Shown here: in pieces, positions 1 to 11,586 of the stretch
Layout of the letters: each line of letters begins with the position of its first letter
Numbering within the stretch: position 1 is the first letter of the stretch
Assembly (NCBI RefSeq): GCF_000208745.1
Contig: NC_030852.1
Span: forward strand, 2,139,525-2,203,524
Direction of reading: 5' to 3'
Length of the DNA stretch: 64,000 nt
From: Theobroma cacao
Taxonomy: Eukaryota > Streptophyta > Magnoliopsida > Malvales > Malvaceae
The notes under the pieces: generated by a model
The model's database searches: none
Seen by the model: the letters and a program-made list of their open reading frames with translations, nothing else
What the model was told of the DNA's origin: nothing
Position numbers and translations under genes: made by a program

Positions 1-1088
1 ATATTTAGGCATCAGTCATCCTCATTTCTGTTAGTTGTAATTAAATTCTATGAAAGGCGTATCCCCCTTTGCATCATTCATATCAGACTTCACTCGTCAG
101 AGATTACCTGCTTTGGAAGCAATCTCTATTTTTGCCATACATCTTTTACTTCTTATTAAATATGACACAAGTAGTCTCCGAATATTTAATTTAATGATTA
201 ATGTGTGATTTTTATTTAAAATATCGAAATAACAGGTATTAATTTGTTAAAATATTTTTTATTCAATATATATTAGTCACATCAAAATAAGAAAGAGACC
301 GTGTATTAATTTTAAAATTTTATATAAATATCATCTTAATCAGATGACAAACATTTCCCTTCCCTTCATTTCTACTTTCATCCCCCTTTTTGTTCCTTCC
401 TTTGTTTCCTTTTAAAAGTAGGGGACAGGAAAATTCAGTGCCCATCATAAATGGATGGCTGTTTGTTGGCAAGTAAACAATAAATTTTAGGAAAATGCTA
501 GATACCATCAAATATAATAATAAAATCACCCCTTTTTCCCTGCAAAATTTGAATGTGTGTATATATATATATATAGTAATAATAAAGTGTAATCATGTTA
601 TAAATTTGAATCAATATCAATAAAACATTTGACAACTAAATGTCAGTGCTAACCTTAGCAACATATTTGTAGCTCTTCCCTATACTTATTTTATATCATC
701 CATGCTTGTTTGTTCTATCTTAGCATAAGAATGAATGTTTAATGCACTGTAAGGTCATTGATGGAGTCAAGGTGCTAGTAACCGTCACTACCCTCTAATC
801 ACTTCTCATACAAAATCTCGTTATTATGTAAGGTGGAGATTTTGTTTCAATCTGGATGAATGCTGTGAGAGTTTGGATTGAGGAAGAATCCTCGTGGAAA
901 TCAAATTGATTTGGATGTTGCAAAGTGGAAATGTTTGAGTAGGAGTAAGACTAGCTAGCGGATTCCAATTGATTGAATGTTTGCACATATGAATTGGTCA
1001 CAAACAAAGCTAAGCTAAAGCTAGAATTGTATCAGAAAAAATAAACAATAAAAACTAAAGTAAACATTCAAATTCAGAAACTGTTATC
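1..1088. other. No gene seen; 3' flank of the UFD1-like gene
   Basis: AT-rich sequence with no credible coding region. A 69-codon ORF on the minus strand near 320-529 is low-complexity and matches nothing I know. The part next to 1089 should hold the 3' UTR and poly(A) site of the minus-strand UFD1-like gene. A short TA run lies near 560-575. Confidence 0.6.
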
Positions 1089-2015
1089 CTAAGTCAACCT
1101 ATAACTTCTTCCGGTGAATGGCTGGAACTTTTCTTCTTCTTTCTTCATATTGGTTTCCTCTTGCCGACCCTTTCTCGATGGTTCACCCGTTGAGTCTTCT
1201 TGAGATTGAATAACATTGGAACCAAGCACAACTTTGTTTGATCCGCATGGCTTTCTTTCAGCATTCATCATCCAATCATCATCATCATCATCATCAACCG
1301 CAACGTGTTCTGTCACAGGTTCTCCATCAAGGCGCCTTGCTATACCGTTGAACGCTTTGAACTTGACTGTTACTTCCTCGATTGGCTGCTTTTGTTTTTG
1401 AAGTACTTTGGGCTTTTTCTGTTCTTCTTGGGGTGGTTCGTAATCCAATGGGAGAGCAAAATCAACTTCACAATCTGTATCAATGATATTGACGGCCAAT
1501 GAGGGCTTTGTTTCAACAATATCGATGTAAAACTTGATGTTGTTATACATGATCATGATGGTATCTCCGGTCGTCAAGCAACAAAAATCTCTGAAAGCTA
1601 TTTCCAACACCGCCCTAGGGTTCGAGAGTTGCATGAAATTCTTGGTATGTGGTTGAAGCTTCAAGAAGGTTCCTTTGTCAAGAGAAGCACTCGTTAGTGT
1701 TACAAGCTCTCCTTCCTCTAGCTCCATGGACTCCATCATCTGCCTCGGTAACAACACGAAACCCTCATCTGAAGTAAACTCAAGAACTCCACAATAAGAA
1801 GTTTTGCCTGTTACATGATTGCACAGCTCGAAAAGCCATGGAGACTCCACACCTTTATCAACAAGAGAGTCGAAAGCAGAAAGGGGCATCAGAATTCTGT
1901 TACCAAACTCAAACCTCGATGAAGAACAGCGATAGGTATGTTGGAAAGAATGATCAAGCCTCATGGCTGCAGCAACAGCTTCAAGATCAGACGGCTCCAT
2001 TGACAGGAGAAACAA
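1089..2015 (-). CDS. UFD1: UFD1-like ubiquitin fusion degradation protein, intronless
   Basis: One uninterrupted 308-codon ORF. Residues about 22-195 carry the UFD1 double-barrel domain: HTYRC near the start, then LFEL, YCGVLEF, KLQPHT, FMQLSNPRAVLE, CLTTGD and YIDIVETKPS, ending in TDCEVDFALPLDYEPP. The tail is charged, with a run of seven Asp encoded by a GAT-type trinucleotide repeat (about 1279-1299), and ends KFQPFTGRSYRLT, like the family's usual C-terminus. In eukaryotes UFD1 pairs with NPL4 as a CDC48/p97 adaptor that extracts ubiquitinated proteins for proteasomal degradation. Residues 1-5 precede a second Met (MEPSDL), so the true start could be either. Length fits plant UFD1 proteins (about 300-320). 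To my knowledge canonical plant UFD1 genes contain introns; this one has none, which suggests a retrocopy. An intact frame and a TATA box argue that it is expressed. Confidence 0.88.
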   Translation of the reverse strand: MFLLSMEPSDLEAVAAAMRLDHSFQHTYRCSSSRFEFGNRILMPLSAFDSLVDKGVESPWLFELCNHVTGKTSYCGVLEFTSDEGFVLLPRQMMESMELEEGELVTLTSASLDKGTFLKLQPHTKNFMQLSNPRAVLEIAFRDFCCLTTGDTIMIMYNNIKFYIDIVETKPSLAVNIIDTDCEVDFALPLDYEPPQEEQKKPKVLQKQKQPIEEVTVKFKAFNGIARRLDGEPVTEHVAVDDDDDDDWMMNAERKPCGSNKVVLGSNVIQSQEDSTGEPSRKGRQEETNMKKEEEKFQPFTGRSYRLT

Positions 2016-2116
2016 TGGATGAATCGGAGATCACAAGGAAAAGCTTCCAAATATTAATGAAATACGATCGTCGAGTTTATGAAGATGAAAAGTGAAGGAA
2101 GCAACGGCAAGAGTGG

Positions 2117-2124
2117 TATATATA
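2117..2124 (-). promoter_or_regulatory. TATA box of the UFD1-like gene
   Basis: On the minus strand the sequence reads CTATATATACC, a good plant TATA box about 100 bases upstream of the start codon. Transcription would begin near 2085-2095, giving a 5' UTR of roughly 70-80 bases. Confidence 0.65.
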
Positions 2125-2404
2125 GTTGAAGGGATTGAAGGTGAATGCTTGTTGGATTCCATTTGGGGCTTGGAGTATTCCTTTTCCATGTGTTATTAGG
2201 TTTAGGTGAGCTGCTCATTGTAGTGTAAAATACCCAGCTTCTATGTTAAATAAAATAAAGTCTGTTTATTTTTTTCTTCTATTTACATGTCCTAAATTGA
2301 TTGAGACTCCAAGTAAAAAATTTTATAGTTTAATTAAAAATTATTATTATGCTTCACACATGAATTCATCAAAAATTTTCCGATGGTGCAGTTATTTATA
2401 GACT

Positions 2405-2407
<3 letters not shown>

Positions 2408-2459
<52 letters not shown>

Positions 2460-2467
2460 TTTGAATN

Positions 2468-2496
<29 letters not shown>
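2408..2496. repeat. (TA)n microsatellite, two blocks
   Basis: Two long TA runs (about 2408-2457 and 2468-2496) are separated by a short non-repeat spacer containing one ambiguous base at 2467. They lie about 200 bases upstream of the LTPG-type gene. ORFs of alternating Ile/Tyr across them are artefacts. Confidence 0.95.
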
Positions 2497-2499
<3 letters not shown>

Positions 2500-2691
2500 T
2501 GAATTTCCAAAAAGAGGTGTCATATGTTTTGAGCTGGGAAGTACAGTTATGTCCCACAGGGAGAGAACAAAATTTGCATGTGGGAATAAGTAACACACAC
2601 CATGCATGTAGCAACTCACACTCAATCCATGCATTCCCATCTTAAATAGTTACCTAGTGAACCCCAGTTTCTGCACCAAGAAACTAGCACC

Positions 2692-3486
2692 ATGGCAGCT
2701 TTGAACTCTCTTTCTCACATTCCCTTCACATCCATTGTTACGCTGCTGCTCTTCGTTGCCACTCATCCCACTGCCCTTTCTCAGGACCCCATCACGCCAG
2801 GTCCAACCATTGCTGACTGCAGCCCACGCCTGGTGGCACTGATGCCATGTGCACCGTTTGTGCAGGGCACAGCACAGATGCCGGCGCAGTCGTGCTGTGA
2901 CAACCTCAATCAGCTCTACACCCTACAACCTGGCTGTCTTTGCCTCTTGCTCAATGATACCACCTTGAGTGATTTTCCTATTAACAGGACACGTGCTCTG
3001 CAGTTACCTGTTCTTTGCAAGCTCCAAGCTAACGCCTCTGCTTGCTCAGGTACCACTCAGATATTCTCAATCAACCGCCTTCCATTCATGTTGGTCTTAT
3101 AAATGTTTGATTAATTGATAATATTGCATTCTTTTCTTCAAGGGGTGCCTTCCCCTCCTGGTTCTGAGGTTTCTCTAGGGGCACAGCACAACTCTTCTGT
3201 CGCTGGTAATCATACAATTTTTCGCATTATCTTCTGGCCCATTCATACCTTTTTTCATTAAATATGCCCTTTCTTCTGTGACCTCCAAGACCAGAAATTG
3301 ATTAAATTTGCTGTGTTTTCCCCAGCTTCCCCCATGGTGCACCCAACTGTTCCAGTGGCACCAAGACCAAGCATCATGGGGCTAGGGTTCAGCCGGAGCA
3401 ATGCTGGGAGACTGAAGACAAAAGGTCTCTCAACAATGGTGACTTTTGCTGCAATTCTGCTTTCAAAACTGGCACTGCTATATTAA
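2692..3486 (+). CDS. Non-specific lipid transfer protein, GPI-anchored (LTPG type)
   Basis: Three exons: 2692-3049, 3143-3205 and 3326-3486, joined at GT-AG sites (phase 1 at both) to give 193 residues. Residues 1-30 are a signal peptide. The eight-cysteine motif is complete at Cys 43, 53, 68, 69, 82, 84, 109 and 118 (C-C-CC-CXC-C-C), the hallmark of the LTP/2S albumin/protease inhibitor fold that cages a lipid in a hydrophobic tunnel. A Pro/Ser/Val-rich linker follows (exons 2-3), then a small-residue site near FSRSNAGR and a hydrophobic tail ending LLSKLALLY, as expected for GPI anchoring. The product should sit on the outer plasma membrane or in the wall and help export cuticular lipids. 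Reading through intron 1 would give a 136-residue truncated form lacking the anchor; I regard the spliced form as real because all three exons join in frame. Confidence 0.9.
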
Positions 3487-4620
3487 GTCTAGATAATGGA
3501 GTTTGATTTATGAGGTGTTTATGGCTTTGGTGTGTTGCTTGTTTATGTTATCTGATTATAGAGACCAGTTCGAGACATTTAGGATCAGTTATATTGTTAT
3601 TTAGATTTACGTATTATTCGTTGTGTTTCGATAGTTAATACCTATATATCAATGTAGAATGTATTGGAACAGCAATTTATCTGTTTTGGAATGATATGCA
3701 GTAGCTTCTCATGGCTGTTTGATCCAAGTACACCAGAAGCATTGTCAAATTAAGTTGCTTAATCTTTAATACATTAAACCATGATCTTCCAAAAATCAAT
3801 TCATGTCTGCACTCACTGCCATACCCTATTCAGCTTCGACATAGTACTTCATTGAGCGGAAACAAAAATGAAAAGAAAGCAGTATCAGTACTAAAAAGGA
3901 GAATGTGCACCCAAAAATCTACACTATCATAATTTTCCAATAGCAAATCCCTCCTTGACTCCTTGTTCTTCCATACCACACTGCAGCAGAATCCTCAATC
4001 CGTTTTTTTAAACAGATGTTACCAAGTAAAAATTCTTATACAATGAAAATTATAGATGATTCTGTAAATTTTCTACAATAATTAGAAGAGCTATAGGCAG
4101 AAGCAGGGGAGAACAGGGGAATAGACAGGAGGGGGGGCAGTTGAATGTATGTTATCTCAAAGAAGGGTAGCAACCAGCACAATTGGAACATCAGAAACAA
4201 ATCTATCTTACACAAATAAATATAATTTGTTTTAATTTTTCCCACAAATCCTTAATCTGCCAAACCTTTACTTTGAAATTGATTCGAAAACCCTTCACGT
4301 TCATAAAAAGGTTTACTATGCCCCCAAGTAAGTGTATTACCCTTAAAGAGAAATGTCACTCCGAAACCGAAATTTTAAGACCTTGGTAAGAAGAACTATT
4401 TCAGAAAAAGCAAGAGAATACAATTGATGGACGTATCAACTGTGCCTTTAATGTATGCCGACTATCACATAATTTGTAACATCATCTCAAAATCATTAAG
4501 ATACAATATTTGCAAAGGTAAATTACAGACATTGCCTTACAAATCAAGGAAAAAGCTTGACTTCAAGTGATTTGTTTATCAATCCAGATATAAAGACTTT
4601 TTGGGTTCATTTTACAGCAA
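3487..4620. other. Intergenic; 3' ends of two convergent genes
   Basis: No coding region. The left part should hold the 3' UTR of the LTPG-type gene and the right part the 3' UTR of the minus-strand DAC gene, since the two genes converge here. Small ORFs at 4036-4389 show no family signature. Confidence 0.6.
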
Positions 4621-6390
4621 CTACTCCAAACTAGGTGCAACTTCAGTAGGGTTTAATTCAAATACATCTGAATTAGAGGCCTCAGGTTCTTCTAAAAGCT
4701 CTTGAGATTGGATAGACTCTTTGTATGCAGGAGTCTCCTTAAAATCTGTTGCCCCTTCATTGTAAGTAGACACAGCAACCCCACACGCAATTAACTGATA
4801 AAATAGAATCCAAGTAATCAGATTGAAGAATCATCAAGATAGTGCCTTTTGAAAGCAAATTTCTATAAAAAGCAGAAAACCAGCAAAGTATTTCACATGT
4901 ACCGACAGGTTAGAATTTTCCAGCATCATTATGAAAAGTAGGATTCTTCACTTTGTCATTCATCAAACAATATGAAGGCTTTTTCAGCAATCACAATCTA
5001 ACAAGCATGGAAATAGATTTTGTTGGGCTGAATAAATTCTCCCACTATTTTTTCAAAAAGGGCTTCTGAAATAGATAACTAGTAAAATTTTTAACGGAAT
5101 TTTTCTCCACCTAATTCTCTAGGTATCAATGCTTTCATGTTTTTTCAACCATATGAAAATGACCTTTCTCAACCAATTGTCTTCAAAGAAAAACACATAA
5201 TTTGGTCTGCAACTAGTAATGACAAAGATAATTAGATCCACCTAACTTCCCAAACCATCCTTCAAGTAATCCAGAAAAGAATTTACACACTGTCTACATT
5301 GATCATGAAATAGCGCCTTATCCAATTAGACGTGTTACGACAAAAAGAAAGCTAAAATGTAACGTTACAAAGTTGTCATATAACTTTCAACCTTCAGCAA
5401 TTTTTGCTCATTAAGACTGCATATTAGATCTCAATTGTGTCCAGTACTTAATTTCAGAATGTTTTGTTGTATGCAATGGCTACTGTTTTCCCCCCTTATT
5501 CCTTGGCAAGACAAGGTTCGGTTGGCTAGAATGGCGTTCTGGCCTTATTCCTAACCAAGGGGAATAGCTATCCCCAACCCCTGCCATGATAATAGCTACT
5601 CCGGAAGATTAGGAAAAACACTGTTCACAAGCAGGATTTTTTTTTTTTCTTCACCACATCTCTCATCTCATAAACTCTTCAAGAATTGAACTTTGAACCT
5701 AAACTCTCCAAACTCAAAGTAAAGTTCTAACCACTTGAGTGTCATTTTTCCATTACCAGTATCGTGCCATCTTCATATTGAAGCAAAAATTTCATTACTC
5801 TTATTAAAACCAACTAATTCTAGTCCTTCATATGCTTATATGAATTCAAATATCGATCATTTCAGGCATTATCATAACAAAAACAAAAGGCTAAAAAGGC
5901 AGTGATAAAGAGCACTGAGAGATACCGCGAAAACAATGCCAAAAGCCCACAAATACTGAACAAGGAAACCAAGAACATCCCACTGAGGACCTTCCCACAA
6001 ATCAGGTTGAAGACCAGGAAGTTCCGGAAACGGTTTCCCATCAGCCGAAACCTCGGAAGAACTCCCACCAACGTTATCAAACCCAACCCCGACAACAACA
6101 TTCTGTTCTTCAATCTCAGCCGTCCTTTGTTTCTGCTCTTGTTCCTCATCTTGTTCTTTCGTCGTGAGAGCGCTCCTCCGGTTCTTGCTGTCGAAGCGTC
6201 CGGTTCGGGGGGAGAACTTTTTGGCTGCGAAGGTCGTTAAGTGAAGAATTCTGGGGGAGGTGGGGAAGAGGACGCGTCGTCGAGGAGGGAGGCGGGTGTA
6301 TGATTGTTTGGTGGGGTTACCGCAGAGGATTCGGACTCCATTACCGCCACCAGTACTGCTGCCATGGCTGATGGTCATGGTTAGCGCCAT
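4621..6390 (-). CDS. DAC: DAC-like thylakoid protein (DUF3007), cytochrome b6/f accumulation
   Basis: Two exons on the minus strand, 6390-5926 and 4794-4621, with a 1.13-kb phase-0 intron, giving 212 residues. The first 50-60 residues are rich in Ser, Thr, Arg and Pro and poor in acids, like a chloroplast transit peptide. A Gln/Glu-rich stretch follows, then ELPGLQPDLWEGPQWDVLGF and one membrane helix (FLVQYLWAFGIVFA, continued by LIACGVAVSTY in exon 2). The C-terminus is acidic and ends VAPSLE. This matches the conserved one-helix protein known in Arabidopsis as DAC (At3g17930), required to accumulate cytochrome b6/f in thylakoids. The identification is from memory of the family; the joined exons rebuild its conserved core without a gap. 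The intron holds a stretch (about 5480-5620) with GGAATAGCTAT-type words resembling the element at 20369-21563, perhaps an old MITE fragment. Confidence 0.82.
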
Positions 6391-7326
6391 TTGAGTGGAG
6401 GAGATTGGTGAGCAGGATAAGATTTTATGATTTGTGTTTTATTATTATGTTTAATATTTCTTCCAAATTTTAATCCATGGGCTCTTCTGAACCTGGACCG
6501 GCCCAATCATTTTTTTAATATTTTTTAATATCAATTAATTAATCCACAAATATATGTTAAATTTAAATTTAAATTTAAATTAAATATATGTATATTATTT
6601 TTAATAAAAATTAGATCTAATGAAATTAACATCAATTTAAAGGCCTCATTGACAGGTTATTGCATTCGTATTTTTATTTTATTTTTATTTCAAGAAATCA
6701 ATCTGATTCAAATTAAAATAAAACCTTCCCGATATTCTCTAATTAAAAAATTTTGATGATAAAAATTTAAAATTTATCATTAATAAAACTAAATTTAAAG
6801 AAAATAGAGTAACGGATGATTACAGACCAATTGTTAATCTTATTAATTATATTGATTAATTTTTTACTCCATTTAATTAAATAAATAAAATCTAAAAATT
6901 AAATAATAACTTAAATGATTAAAAAAATCAAATCTAACAATAGGGTATAACAAGAAGTAATTGATCACAGAATCCAATCCAATCCATTTCATTTTTATTT
7001 TAACTTTCTATTTATTTAGTATTTAATTTCATTATTTTTATACTAACTAAGAATAGGTCAATTAAAATGCATATATAAATATAAATATATATATATATAT
7101 CAAACAAATTGGCTAGCAATTTTGTCAAACATAAACAGCTGCTACCTTCCATTCACATTTTCAAATCTAACTATTGTTCTTCTTTCTTTACTTTACCATT
7201 TTACAAAATTTACAAGCCTAAACAATTTTTTTTTTTAAATAAAAGGAGTATGTGTCCTTGTCAACGATTCGAAACGGCACCGAAACGTTTCGATTTGTTT
7301 CTGTTCTTTTTTTTATATATATAATA
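6391..7326. other. Intergenic, AT-rich; no gene seen
   Basis: Upstream of the DAC gene and downstream of the next minus-strand gene. The sequence is strongly AT-rich with short TA runs near 7080-7100. I see no ORF with a family signature. Confidence 0.6.
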
Positions 7327-8016
7327 TTACAATGCGGAAAGCGATTCAGGACGCCATGTCAGCTCCGAAATATCCGTTGCCGGTTCAAACAAACTGCCTA
7401 ACGCTACAAAATCACTGCTGTTACTATAATTATTGTTGTTCGTATCGGAGTCGCCGCCGATTCCGAACTCGTAAGGTTCGAAACTCGGAATCGGAAACTC
7501 GTACCCCATCATCTCCCCAATTCCGACGGCTCCTGACCCTACACTTTCCTCCAAAGCAACGGTGCCTAAATTCAGCTCCTCCTCAACAGACGAAAAACTC
7601 GGCGGCAAACCCAGTTCATCATCCGAAGCCTCTAAAAGAAACCCAAGCACCGGTCGAAACTCACCGGAATCCGACGTCATTGCCGGTGCCGGTGCCTGAG
7701 TCGGAACTAAGATTTCTTCTTCGAAGCTTTTGATGACCGATTCCAGTCCCTGAATCGCTGGGTCTGGTCCAATGACCGGGTCGGAATCGTCGAGGAGGTT
7801 CAACAAATCCTCCTGGATACGCTTTACCTCCGGCGACTGAACATTCCCGTCATCCAGGTCGGGTTCCACGATAGTAGACTCGTGCGAGTCGAAGCCCGTG
7901 TCGGCCGAGTCGACTCGAGGGAGTTTTAAATTGGAGACGGAGTTAGCCTCCAACTGATTACCCTCAGACTCTTCCCGGGCTCTCTTCTTGTTGGCTTTGT
8001 TATCCTCCATTGCCAT
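7327..8016 (-). CDS. Acidic, probably nuclear plant protein of unknown function
   Basis: An intact 229-codon ORF without introns. I do not recognise its function. The N-terminus has a basic cluster (NKKRAREE) that could be a nuclear localisation signal. Residues about 62-105 form the most conserved-looking segment (VKRIQEDLLNLLDDSD, then SVIKSFEEEI), probably helical. LGFLLEASDDELGLPP follows, and then acidic, Ser/Asn-rich sequence to the end (LFEPATDISELTWRPESLSAL). Such layout occurs in plant-specific nuclear proteins that may act as co-regulators, but that is inference only. Codon use and GC content exceed the flanks, the frame is long and open, and a TATA box lies upstream, so I am confident it is a gene. 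Confidence 0.75.
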   Translation of the reverse strand: MAMEDNKANKKRAREESEGNQLEANSVSNLKLPRVDSADTGFDSHESTIVEPDLDDGNVQSPEVKRIQEDLLNLLDDSDPVIGPDPAIQGLESVIKSFEEEILVPTQAPAPAMTSDSGEFRPVLGFLLEASDDELGLPPSFSSVEEELNLGTVALEESVGSGAVGIGEMMGYEFPIPSFEPYEFGIGGDSDTNNNNYSNSSDFVALGSLFEPATDISELTWRPESLSAL

Positions 8017-8309
8017 TGGAAAACGTCTTCAGTCTCGAAAATTACAAACAAAACAACCTTAAAAGTGTTCAATGCAGTAAGCCGTTGTTAAATAAGCAGA
8101 AAACACAGGAGAGGGAAGGGGAGGATTTGATAAGGGGGCAAAAGGCTGTGTGAGAGAATGCGTTTGGCTGACGAGAAAAAGACTAAGAAAGAGAAAGCAA
8201 ATGAAAAGAAGCGCAAGGCGTGGGTGGGGGTGTTCTAGAGAGAGAAAGCGAGAGTGTAGAGAGAGAAAATGCGGAGCAATGGGTGAGAGGGAAAGAGAAA
8301 CGGAATGGG

Positions 8310-8317
8310 TATATATA
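8310..8317 (-). promoter_or_regulatory. TATA box of the acidic-protein gene
   Basis: The minus strand reads CACTATATATACCC about 295 bases upstream of the start codon. The intervening leader is pyrimidine-rich on the coding strand (CT repeats, about 8140-8300), typical of plant 5' UTRs. The 90-residue ORF at 8059-8331 begins upstream of this TATA box, so it is unlikely to be a uORF. Confidence 0.65.
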
Positions 8318-9282
8318 GTGGTCGCCAACATGGGGCAAATTTTGATTTTACCTTTTTTTATTATTTAATATTCAATTAATTAAATAAAGGATAAAGACAG
8401 GCGCGTGTAGAGCGGAGGCAAAAAAGGTCAGGTTCCCTTTGATGAGTCATTCACGGGACTTCACTGCCTTTTTTTCTCTGTCTCTTCTTCCCAGTATTTG
8501 TCCCTCATTTTTTTTTTTTTTTTTGGCAGTTGCTTTTCTGTCAAATTAACTAAATTTAAATCTAGGACTTTGAAGTCCGTTGCGTGGGGCCCACCGAATT
8601 TGAAGGGGAGGGGGAAAGGATCCAGTGGTGCCCGTCTTCGTTTGTTTTTGCAGCGCCCCCCTTTTTTTTATTTTATAAATTTAGCTTTGATTTTTCTTTA
8701 TTCCAAATTTCCAACCACTTTTTTTTGGAGGTTTTAATAAGTGGCTGGCATCTTTTTGTCCAATTTACCAAATTTTGGAGGAGGTTGGTTTGACATTGAT
8801 CAAAGCTTCAAATTCCCATTTAGGTAATATAAGGTAAGGTCTACTCATTTGTTGATATTAAGTAGCAATAGAAAAAGGTGGTTTTTCTTTAAATAATTTA
8901 GGATAAACTCTACCTATATTCTCTCTTGTTTCAATTTTTTTCATATAATAGTTTTTCTTTGTTTTCATTGAGAGTTATCTTGTTTATTTTCTCTAATAAA
9001 ATTATCAAAATTTTTAATTTAAAAGTTATAATATTTGTTAAAAGTGAAATTTGATATGATAGTGGCCTGCGCTCAATGATTAGATTACTCGGGGAACTTG
9101 GATAATTATATATTATAGTGATTTTAGATTATTGAGAATGATTAAATCATTATCTTAAGAAAAAGAGTAAAAAAATTTTCATAGTGATCAAGAAAATAAA
9201 GTATAGGTAATTTTTATCTTTATATATATATATATATATAGTATATATAATATATATATATATATAATAAATTTCATGAATA

Positions 9283-9375
9283 TATGAGTATTTGACTTAT
9301 TGATTGGTGCATTATTTTTTTACTTAAAGAGTATAATTTGAATACCCTTTCCTTCAATTTCAAAGAAAAACATAA
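9283..9375 (+). repeat. SINE-like repeat, copy 1 (degenerate)
   Basis: Aligns by eye along its length with 32918-32995, sharing TTTTACTTAAAGAGTA and a following T-rich, CAATT-containing tail. The second copy has an exact tRNA-type B box; here it has decayed to AATTTGAATACC. Consistent with a tRNA-derived SINE, but only two copies are visible in this window. Confidence 0.45.
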
Positions 9376-9779
9376 TAAGTCTTACATTTTCATATTTTTT
9401 TTCTAGGGAACTCAAATGATAGCACATATTTTTCCTCAAACTTTTTTCTTGCTTATGTAAATAATCTTTGTTTAAATACCAAATTCATTTTTCCACTCAA
9501 AATTTTGTCATTTAATTTAAAATGTTAATAGTTAAGTTATCAAATATATATATGATAAATTAGAACGTATTTAACGAATAAAATATTAATATTTTACAAA
9601 TTATATTCATAATAGTATATTCAAATTACTACTTTATTAACTTTTAATTTAAACATAATTTTTAAAAATTTTATGACATTCTCTTATTCACGGTAAGAAA
9701 AACCTTAATTACACTATCTATTTTACTTCATCAAAAACACTCTTTGTCACGAGTATCTCATTTATGACAACAAGTTCTT

Positions 9780-10221
9780 ATTTATCTTTATTTTGTAAGG
9801 TGCTTTTTGTGAGATAAAATCATAAAACTAGCAAGTCAAAGCGAACAATACCTTGCAAGTTATGTTTAGGTGGATTGTAACAATTAGTATCAAAGTGAAC
9901 TCTAGGGTACTAGCGAATTGTCACTAAACTGTGGATCCTTATTGAAGTGGGGTAGATGTCTCAATCCAAATAGGGAGTCTTAAATCCCACATTAAAGAGA
10001 ATACATGGTTCCAAAAAAGAGCCATAAATCTCACAGCAAAAATAAACTCTTAGAGGGAAGTTATGGATCTCACATCAACTGTATACTTGAGTGATAATAA
10101 GTATTTAAAGGTTTATACCACTTTCAATTTATGATGTGTCTTTTATAAAATAAAACCATGAGACTAGCACACCCAAAACAAACAATTTATTGTAAATTAA
10201 TATTAGTGCGGATCGTGATAG
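9780..10221 (+). mobile_element. TRIM-like miniature LTR retrotransposon, 5' truncated
   Basis: Reading left to right: the 3' part of a 5' LTR (about 9780-9883) with ATAAAATCATAAAACTAGCA; a degenerate initiator-Met tRNA primer site TTAGTATCAAAG at 9884-9895; a 50-60-base internal domain; a purine tract AAGTGGGGTAGA at 9945-9956; then a 3' LTR starting TGTCTCAATCC at 9957. The 3' LTR repeats the first block as ATAAAACCATGAGACTAGCA and ends GGATCGTGATA at 10220. A second primer-site-like TTGGTAT follows at 10222, hinting at a former tandem array. No coding capacity, as expected for TRIMs. All coordinates at the left end are approximate. Confidence 0.6.
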
Positions 10222-11586
10222 TTGGTATATTTAATTTAGTGGTGGACATATTGTAATTTACAATTCATTCTATAGTTTTTATTTTTTAATTATTATATAT
10301 ATAAAATTTAAAATATATAAATTTATGATCTTATACGATTACTCATTAATCACTCTTTATACAAAATTTTAAATCTATCACTGTTAACCGTAATAAATAG
10401 ATGAATAACTATTAAATATGAATTAAACACATCCAACGTAGTAACAATTATGATAGCGTAAAAGAATTGCAAAGCTTTTAACATTATAGGTTAAGTTTTT
10501 TTTTTTCCAACAATGTTTCAGCTTCATATTTGGAATTGTTTATGTTAGTTATTAATTAAGTACGATTTAATCAAAGTCAAATATAAAATTGAAAAGCTAT
10601 TATTCTCTATTAATTAAAAGTTAGATTTTTTAATAAAAAATTTACTAAAAATTTAAAAATTTAAAAATTTTAAATAAAAAATTATACACTTATCATTAAA
10701 TCATATCGGTAAGGTAATAAACACACATCAATGTCATGGATCTTCATTCAAACTTCGTTTCTCGACCACAAAAACGTATTACAATTTCCCACGTCTCTGT
10801 GTTGTCTAGACTCAAAAAGAAACCCCTTAGCAACCCAAGTACGATTTTCCTAGGACTTAAAAAAAAGTACAGACTATAGTTTTCAATTACAAATAAATTA
10901 TCAAAGGGAACAAAGGTATAATTATAAATTCGTAAATCCTTATTTTTCTATTTTTTTAAAAATTAAAAAATTATTACATATTATTCATTGACAACTTTTT
11001 TGAACTATATTTTGAAAACCTTCCTTCTCTATTTTTTTTTTCAAATTCAATTATTTTCACATCTTATTGATCATATTTAGAATATAAACAAAAATAATAA
11101 ATCATTAATGAATCTGTTGGAAAAAAATGTTCATTTCATTATCACATGTGGTGTATTATAAGTAGTTGATTTTTTTGAAGTGCATGATTAAGTGGCATGA
11201 TTTAAATGGAAAAAACACATATATATATAATATTTAATATAAAAAATAAAATTCTCTAGCTATTTACAATTTACAATAGTTACATATATATGTATATATA
11301 TCTTAAAATAAATGGAAAACCCAAAGTTTGTGGAAAGATTAATTTATTTTGTTAGTACATATAAATTTATAGTTTGCTTGTATAACATAAAGGAGTGTGT
11401 TCATTCCATAAATCTCAACTTTTTCCCTAAATTTTTATTCATTAAAATGTCTGACAAAGACGAATAAAAACATATTTATAGTAACCTTTCTGTTTTTAAA
11501 GACCAATTAAAAATTTTGGAGAGCGCATACAAAACTAGTATTTTAATAAAATTAGTGTCGAAAAAAACTATTTTAAAATAATAAAA

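Larger units (their letters stand above)
8332..11586. other. Gene-free AT-rich stretch with old repeats
   Basis: No credible gene. Near 8580-8660 GC rises slightly but no frame shows a family signature. A TA microsatellite lies near 9222-9267. The SINE-like and TRIM remnants are listed separately; the rest is AT-rich sequence without visible structure. Confidence 0.5.

Noticed and set aside
2392..2640. Minus-strand ORFs of alternating Ile/Tyr
   Set aside because: Translation of a TA microsatellite.
8059..8331. 90-codon ORF upstream of the acidic-protein gene, considered as a uORF
   Set aside because: Its start codon lies upstream of the likely TATA box, so the transcript would not include it; composition reflects CT repeats.
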